From Kribbella sp. CA-293567 (GTDB taxonomy: Bacteria > Actinomycetota > Actinomycetes > Propionibacteriales > Kribbellaceae), in contig NZ_CP114065.1 of assembly GCF_027627575.1 (NCBI RefSeq), positions 248,001-312,000 of the forward strand: 64,000 nucleotides of DNA, in the 5' to 3' direction. Each line of letters begins with the position of its first letter. Position 1 is the first letter of the stretch. Shown one piece after another: positions 59,879-64,000 of this stretch. Below the pieces are notes generated by a model. That model had not been told where the DNA came from. It saw only the letters and a program-made list of their open reading frames with translations, and made no database searches. The translations under genes and the position numbers were made by a program.

Positions 59879-60856
59879 GTGAGCCAGCACTATCCGGGAC
59901 CACCCGGCTATTTTCCAGCGCCTCATCCGGGCGTTCCGCCGATGGTTCCGCGGACCTATCAGTCGTTGCGCCGGATCACGGTGGTCTTCGGGATCCTGAT
60001 GGCGCTGACCACGATCGTCACCGGCGTGCAGGCAGCGCTGATGTGGCGGTCGTACGACGAGGTCAAGCGGTTCGTCTTCGGTCTGCTCTCCGACGACGAG
60101 CTCGATCGGGCGGTCCAGTCGGTGGCCGGCAGCGGGCCGCTCCTCAACGTGGTCGGCCTGCTCTTCCTCGGGACCACGATCGTCTTCCTGATCTGGTTGT
60201 GGCGGGCCCGGGAGAACACCGAGGTGCTGACTCCGGCGGCCGGTGGCTTCCAGGGCGGGTATCAAGGTGCGCAGCACGGCGGGCAGCGTGGTCGCGGCGG
60301 TCCACATCGACACGAGCAGGGCTGGGTGATCGGTGCCTGGGTCTGCCCGATCGTCCAGTTCTGGTATCCGCTGCAGGTGGTCGAGGACGTGGTGCGCGCC
60401 AGCGAGCCGACCGAGGCTCCAGGCCCCCACCGGACCGCCGGATGGACGCAGAGGGGTCAGGTCAGGACGCTGCTCTACGGCTGGTGGACCGCCTGGACGA
60501 CGTTCTGGGTGATCATCGTCGGCGGTGGCAGCGTCGCCATGTTCAGCGTCCTGGTCTGGATCGTGCGGGTGGTCGAGCGCGCGGAGGCGGCGGACGCCAG
60601 CGGTGACTACCTGGACCTCTACGACCTGCAGACCTTCATGGTGCGGCTGGCCCTCGCGGTGAACATCGGCTTCACCGTCGCTGCCGTGGCGCTGGTCGTG
60701 GCGGGTGCGACGATCGTGCTGCTGATGATCCGCACCAACTCCTGGCAGGACGGGCGGATGGCCGCGCGGTTCTCCCAACCACCGAGTGGTCCGCCGCAAT
60801 ACGTGCCGCGGCCGGCCTTCCCGTCGTACACGCAACGCTCACCCTGGCAGCGGTAG
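59879..60856 (+). CDS. DUF4328 membrane protein (third paralogue)
   Basis: Function unknown. A Pro-rich start (YPGPPGYFPAPHPGVPPM) precedes about four transmembrane segments and the DUF4328 core FLIWLWRARENTEVLTPAAG and HEQGWVIGAWVCPIVQFWYP, then LQVVEDVVRASEP. The start is GTG 59879 with GGGAGGTGAG before it. The length is 325 residues. The 3' end overlaps the convergent PP2C-like gene by 18 bases. Confidence 0.82.
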   Translation: MSQHYPGPPGYFPAPHPGVPPMVPRTYQSLRRITVVFGILMALTTIVTGVQAALMWRSYDEVKRFVFGLLSDDELDRAVQSVAGSGPLLNVVGLLFLGTTIVFLIWLWRARENTEVLTPAAGGFQGGYQGAQHGGQRGRGGPHRHEQGWVIGAWVCPIVQFWYPLQVVEDVVRASEPTEAPGPHRTAGWTQRGQVRTLLYGWWTAWTTFWVIIVGGGSVAMFSVLVWIVRVVERAEAADASGDYLDLYDLQTFMVRLALAVNIGFTVAAVALVVAGATIVLLMIRTNSWQDGRMAARFSQPPSGPPQYVPRPAFPSYTQRSPWQR

Positions 60857-61603
60857 GCGGCACAGTACTGCGGTCGCGTCGTCGTGCCGCTTCCCCCGAA
60901 ACGCAGTCGTGGCCGCAGCGGCGTCGTACTGCCTGACCGTGTCGATCAGCGCCTGCGGCCCGGCAGTGTCGAGCAGGTCAACCAGGTCCTGCCACGAGTG
61001 GCCGTAGCGCTCCGAGTAGCGAGAGGCGCCGTCGGTCAGCAGCGCTACCAGCTCGACCGCCGCGCGGTTCGTCGTACCGGAGACTGCTTGGTAGGCAGCT
61101 TTCGGATCGGTGCTGGCGACCCAGAAGCCAGCTGGCTGGTTGCGCGACCGGCGTACGGCCTCGAAGGTGTATTCCGGCAGCAGGTCCACCCGATTGTCCG
61201 CCATGACCGTCACCTGCCGGTCGGGACCGCGCAGCACGATCGGTGAGTCGGCCAGCACCAGGTGCTCGACCTGCTCGTCCATGACTCGCACCATCGCGAC
61301 TGTGGACGACGGACTGTCCGGGTTGGCCAGATCGCAGGTGTCCGCGTGCTCGGCCATGACCGCGGTGATCGCGTCGGCCAGTAGGTCCGCGAGGGTGGCC
61401 TTCGATCGCCCGAGCAGCGGGACGGCCAGTTGGGCTCCCAGCCGCGCGACCAGCCAAGCCACGGAGTGCCGGCAGCCCGAATCGAGCTGAGCCGGCGCGG
61501 TCGCTCCGTCGAGCACGACCACGAAGTCCGGGCCGCTGACCACCAGATCCTCGTTCGGCCCCTGCCGATCCGGCGCGGGTTCGCAAACCGAGGAGATATC
61601 CAC
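60839..61603 (-). CDS. PP2C-like phosphatase domain protein with altered motifs
   Basis: A soluble protein of 254 residues with the PP2C order of motifs: NEDLVV, VVLDGATAP (normally DGxGG), SSTVAMVRV (normally GSTa), LVLADSPIVL (normally GDSR), ALLTDGASRY (normally SDGL) and KRHDDATAVLCRL (normally DN). The three metal-binding aspartates remain, but glycines of the canonical loops are changed, so activity could be weak or specialised. The start is GTG 61603, ten bases after the epimerase gene. It is unrelated in position to pstP. Confidence 0.72.
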   Translation of the reverse strand: MDISSVCEPAPDRQGPNEDLVVSGPDFVVVLDGATAPAQLDSGCRHSVAWLVARLGAQLAVPLLGRSKATLADLLADAITAVMAEHADTCDLANPDSPSSTVAMVRVMDEQVEHLVLADSPIVLRGPDRQVTVMADNRVDLLPEYTFEAVRRSRNQPAGFWVASTDPKAAYQAVSGTTNRAAVELVALLTDGASRYSERYGHSWQDLVDLLDTAGPQALIDTVRQYDAAAATTAFRGKRHDDATAVLCRLPLPG

Positions 61604-61613
61604 AGGCTGGGCC

Positions 61614-62525
61614 TCATTCTCTGGGGCGGGCGGTCCAGGTATCGGCGAGGGACTGATCGAGGGAGATCTTGCTGGACCAGCCGAGGTGTTTGCCGATGAG
61701 GGAGGTGTCGGCCTGTTGCCAGGCGACCGCGTCGGCGGGCGAGCCCGCATGGCCGGCGTGCGGCTGACCCTCGACGATCTTCGTGGCCGTCTCGCTCAGC
61801 TCGACCAGCCTGTGGACGGCGTCCCGGGCCAGTGTCGCTTTGCCGGAGCCCACGTTGAGCACCGACGGCAGCTTCCCACCGGCCGTCGCGACGGCGACCA
61901 CCGCCTCGGCGACATCCCGCACGTCGACATAGTCGCGCCAGGCCTCCAGGGACCCGAGCTCGATCGTGTCGGTGGTGCCGAGCTGCCGCAGTACGCGGCC
62001 GAACAGGGTGCTCGGCGGTGAGCCCGGACCGGTGATGTTGAAGGAGCGCAGCACGACCGCGTCGGCGCCGTTGCGCTGCGCGCGCAGTACGAGCTCGGAG
62101 CCGGCCAGCTTGGTGTACCCGTACGCCGCCCCCGGGCGAAGCTCGGCCTGCTCGTCCTGGCTCGTCCCGCGCGGCGCTCCGCCGTACTCGGCTGCCGACC
62201 CGATCTGGACGAAGCGCGCGTTGCTGGCGTGCCCGTTCATCGCGGACAGCAACGCCTGCACCGCGACGACGTTTCCCCTGGTCAGCTCGAGCACGTCGCC
62301 CTGCGTCGCGGCGGCCGCGTTGACGATCACCGTCGGCTTGTAGAGGGCCAGCTGGGTGTCGAGCGCGAAGCAGTGCGCGCTCGCCAGGTCGAACCGCCGA
62401 TGCGGATCACCCGTACTTCGGGTGAAGCCGCGGTGCTCGATCCCCCGCTCCGCGAGCAACTCGCAGATCGCGCCGCCGAGGAAGCCGCCGGCGCCGAACA
62501 CCATCACTCGCTCTGATCCGCTCAC
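61614..62525 (-). CDS. NAD-dependent epimerase/dehydratase family protein
   Basis: An extended short-chain enzyme acting on a nucleotide sugar or similar. The Rossmann motif is VMVFGAGGFLGGAICELLAE; the catalytic residues are in VQIGSAAEYGG and AYGYTKLAGSELV (YxxxK), and RSFNITGPGSPP with WRDYVDVRDVAEAV follows as in UDP-glucose 4-epimerase-like proteins. The start is taken as GTG 62525, since GGAGG stands 9 bases upstream; ATG 62534 is too close to that site. It is divergent from the pentapeptide-repeat gene. Confidence 0.82.
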   Translation of the reverse strand: MSGSERVMVFGAGGFLGGAICELLAERGIEHRGFTRSTGDPHRRFDLASAHCFALDTQLALYKPTVIVNAAAATQGDVLELTRGNVVAVQALLSAMNGHASNARFVQIGSAAEYGGAPRGTSQDEQAELRPGAAYGYTKLAGSELVLRAQRNGADAVVLRSFNITGPGSPPSTLFGRVLRQLGTTDTIELGSLEAWRDYVDVRDVAEAVVAVATAGGKLPSVLNVGSGKATLARDAVHRLVELSETATKIVEGQPHAGHAGSPADAVAWQQADTSLIGKHLGWSSKISLDQSLADTWTARPRE

Positions 62526-62599
62526 ATCTGTCATCCTCCCGGTCGGGCTGAACATTGTCGGTGGCTGAGGGCAAACTGCTGGCTAACCAAGGGAGCGGC

Positions 62600-63211
62600 A
62601 TGGCAGATCGTGTGGGTGGCAGGGCGGCAGCGAAGACCGAGTCGACGATCCGGGACTGGGACGACGCCGACCCGTCCGGGCAGACGTACACCCGGGTGCT
62701 CTTCGTCGACTCGGACCTGACCGAGGTCGCCAACCAGCGGGGCGTGTTCGAGGAGTGTGTGTTCCGCGGCGTCCGGTTCAACGCGTCGACGCACACCGAG
62801 GCGGCTTTCGTGAACTGCACCTTCGTCCGGTGCTCGTTCTTCGACAGCACCTTCACCCGGTGCAAGCTGATGGGCAGCATGTTCGACGACTGCACCTACA
62901 ACCTGATGAAGGTCGTGGGCGGCGACTGGTCGTTCGTCGGACTACCGGGGGCCGACCTGCGCGGCGTCGAGCTGACCGGCACGAAACTGCGGGAGGCCGA
63001 TCTCACCGGCCTGCGCGCGAGCAAGGCCGTACTACGTGACGTGGACCTGTCCGGAGCCTCGCTGCAGCGGGCCGACTTCACCGGCGCCGACCTGCGGGGA
63101 TCCGACCTGTCGACCGTCGATCCACTCACCGTCGGGCTCAGGGACGCCATCGTCGACCTGACCCAGGCCGTCGTCATCACCACCTCGCTCGGGCTCGACG
63201 TCCGGCCCTGA
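62600..63211 (+). CDS. Pentapeptide-repeat protein
   Basis: Residues about 50-180 form a right-handed quadrilateral beta-helix of five-residue repeats, with typical A(D/N)LxG units in ADLRGVELTGTKLREADLTG and ASLQRADFTGADLRGSDLST; the earlier coils are Cys/Phe-rich (CTFVRCSFFDSTFTRCKL). Relatives include DNA-mimic gyrase protectors such as Qnr and MfpA, but no specific similarity can be claimed. The start is ATG 62600 with AAGGGAG upstream. The length is 203 residues. Confidence 0.85.
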   Translation: MADRVGGRAAAKTESTIRDWDDADPSGQTYTRVLFVDSDLTEVANQRGVFEECVFRGVRFNASTHTEAAFVNCTFVRCSFFDSTFTRCKLMGSMFDDCTYNLMKVVGGDWSFVGLPGADLRGVELTGTKLREADLTGLRASKAVLRDVDLSGASLQRADFTGADLRGSDLSTVDPLTVGLRDAIVDLTQAVVITTSLGLDVRP

Positions 63212-63224
63212 TACGAGCCTTGCC

Positions 63225-63284
63225 TGTGGATATCTCCGGGGTGATGACCCTTCATCCCCCGGTTTACCCACAACCTGTGGATAA
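63225..63284. promoter_or_regulatory. Second small group of DnaA-box-like 9-mers
   Basis: TGTGGATAA at 63276-63284 is a perfect complement of the DnaA box. TTACCCACA (63264-63272) and TGTGGATAT (63225-63233) each differ from the consensus by one base. The group fills the gap between the pentapeptide-repeat gene and the convergent VanZ gene. Confidence 0.4.
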
Positions 63285-63298
63285 CCATCCGACAATCC

Positions 63299-63982
63299 TC
63301 ACCGAGTCCTGACGACGGGTCGCGCCTTGACCAGCACCGGCGCCAGCTCGCCCCGCCGGTGTCTCGCGGCCGGACGCCTGATCAGCATCGCGCTGTGCTC
63401 CACGACGTACTCCGGAGGGGTCCGCAGCAGCACCGGGCTGGACGCCACTCGCACGGCGATCAGCAGTCCCGCGGCGAGGCCGACGCCCGCGAAGGCGCCG
63501 AGCGTGTTCGTCATCAGGTCGTGCAACTGACACGAGCGGCCGAGCGACGGGATCAGCGCCTGGATCGCCTCGACGGTGGCCGACATCCCGATCCCGGCGG
63601 CGATCCCGTCCGCGGGCCGGCCGCTCGCCAGCGTCAACAGGGCCGCTGCCGGGATGAACAACAAGACGTTGAGCAGCCCCTGCAGCGAGGTGAGACCGCC
63701 GGTGGTGGTCAGCTGGGTGCCACAGGTGCCGATCCCGGGTATTCGGTGCGCCGTCGGGCTGAGCGTGGCCGCGAAGATCAGTGCGATGGCGGCCGGCATC
63801 AGCAAGGAGGCGATCCGGGGGACCGCGTCCCCTCGCCGGCGGACCGACGAGATGGCGATCGGCACCGCCATCCCGGTCAGCACGATCCAGGTGTCCAGCA
63901 GATGCGGAATCCCGCGATAGGTCTCGAGCACGCGTCCGGAACCTCCGTAGTCGCCGGCTCGCGCAGTCCGGTCGGTGTCCAC
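63299..63982 (-). CDS. VanZ family membrane protein
   Basis: A small membrane protein of 227 residues with about four transmembrane helices (WIVLTGMAVPIAISS, LLMPAAIALIFAATLSP, GLLNVLLFIPAAALLTLA, LGAFAGVGLAAGLLIAV). The VanZ pattern SLQGLLNVLLFIP, then SATVEAIQALIPSLGRSCQL and HDLMTNTLGA is clear. Members of this family modulate glycopeptide susceptibility in enterococci; their general role is unknown. The start is GTG 63982, with an in-frame stop upstream, so the gene is complete. The C-terminal tail is basic. Confidence 0.85.
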   Translation of the reverse strand: MDTDRTARAGDYGGSGRVLETYRGIPHLLDTWIVLTGMAVPIAISSVRRRGDAVPRIASLLMPAAIALIFAATLSPTAHRIPGIGTCGTQLTTTGGLTSLQGLLNVLLFIPAAALLTLASGRPADGIAAGIGMSATVEAIQALIPSLGRSCQLHDLMTNTLGAFAGVGLAAGLLIAVRVASSPVLLRTPPEYVVEHSAMLIRRPAARHRRGELAPVLVKARPVVRTR

Positions 63983-64000
63983 GCGATCACGTCGTCAGTG

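Overview
The window is high-GC DNA (roughly 70 %) with frequent GTG/TTG starts, ATGA/GTGA stop-start overlaps and typical actinobacterial gene families. The fhaA-fhaB-pstP-rodA-pbpA-pknB / trpG / DUF881 / crgA block, the EXLDI protein, DUF4328 proteins and many secreted glycosidases suggest a soil actinomycete of the Nocardioides/Kribbella type (the genus is an inference). Blocks like this usually lie near the chromosome origin in actinobacteria.

Layout. 0-0.5 kb: the end of a GIY-YIG-like protein, a tRNA-Leu(CAG) and its terminator. 0.7-10.2 kb: conserved growth and division block, with FHA proteins, PP2C phosphatase, RodA, PbpA and PASTA kinase PknB on the plus strand, then trpG and a DUF881 gene on minus, and crgA on plus. 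10.2-10.4 kb: a short AT-richer patch with three perfect DnaA boxes. 10.4-34 kb: an accessory-looking stretch between crgA and the rhomboid/ppiA genes. It holds a divergent hydrolase/EXLDI pair, a DrrAB-like exporter, a PPOX/MocR pair, an arabinan-utilisation operon with its LacI regulator, an M14 carboxypeptidase, an SDR/MerR pair, a non-coding array of eight dispersed 43-bp repeats, a frameshifted secreted-protein gene, an AbiE-like toxin-antitoxin pair and a monooxygenase/TetR pair. 34-43.5 kb: rhomboid, ppiA, a DUF5324-like protein, ogt, two DUF4328 membrane proteins, a TIM-barrel isomerase, a QueA-like gene and an SDR. 43.5-51.5 kb: a GH87-like secreted glucanase, then a livGFHMK-type ABC operon that appears to run into a gene for a secreted cutinase of the PET-hydrolase-like family. 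51.6-64 kb: a LAL regulator, a PQQ-propeller membrane protein, a divergent ADPS-like / TetR-GlpD locus, a third DUF4328 protein, a PP2C-like protein, an epimerase, a pentapeptide-repeat protein and a VanZ-like protein.

How genes work together. In the first block, PknB and PstP set phosphorylation, FHA proteins read it, RodA/PbpA build peptidoglycan and CrgA tunes division. The 16-24 kb operon forms a full arabinan route: secreted GH43 enzymes, a sugar ABC importer without its own ATPase, intracellular GH51 arabinofuranosidase and a LacI repressor facing a duplicated operator. The 46-51 kb operon couples a polyester-hydrolase-type enzyme to an importer of the branched-chain amino acid family. 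The least explained items are the 28.2-29.0 kb repeat array, the DnaA-box patch after crgA, the 101-bp inverted-repeat element in the arabinan promoter region, and a structured leader with overlapping mini-ORFs at 41.5 kb.
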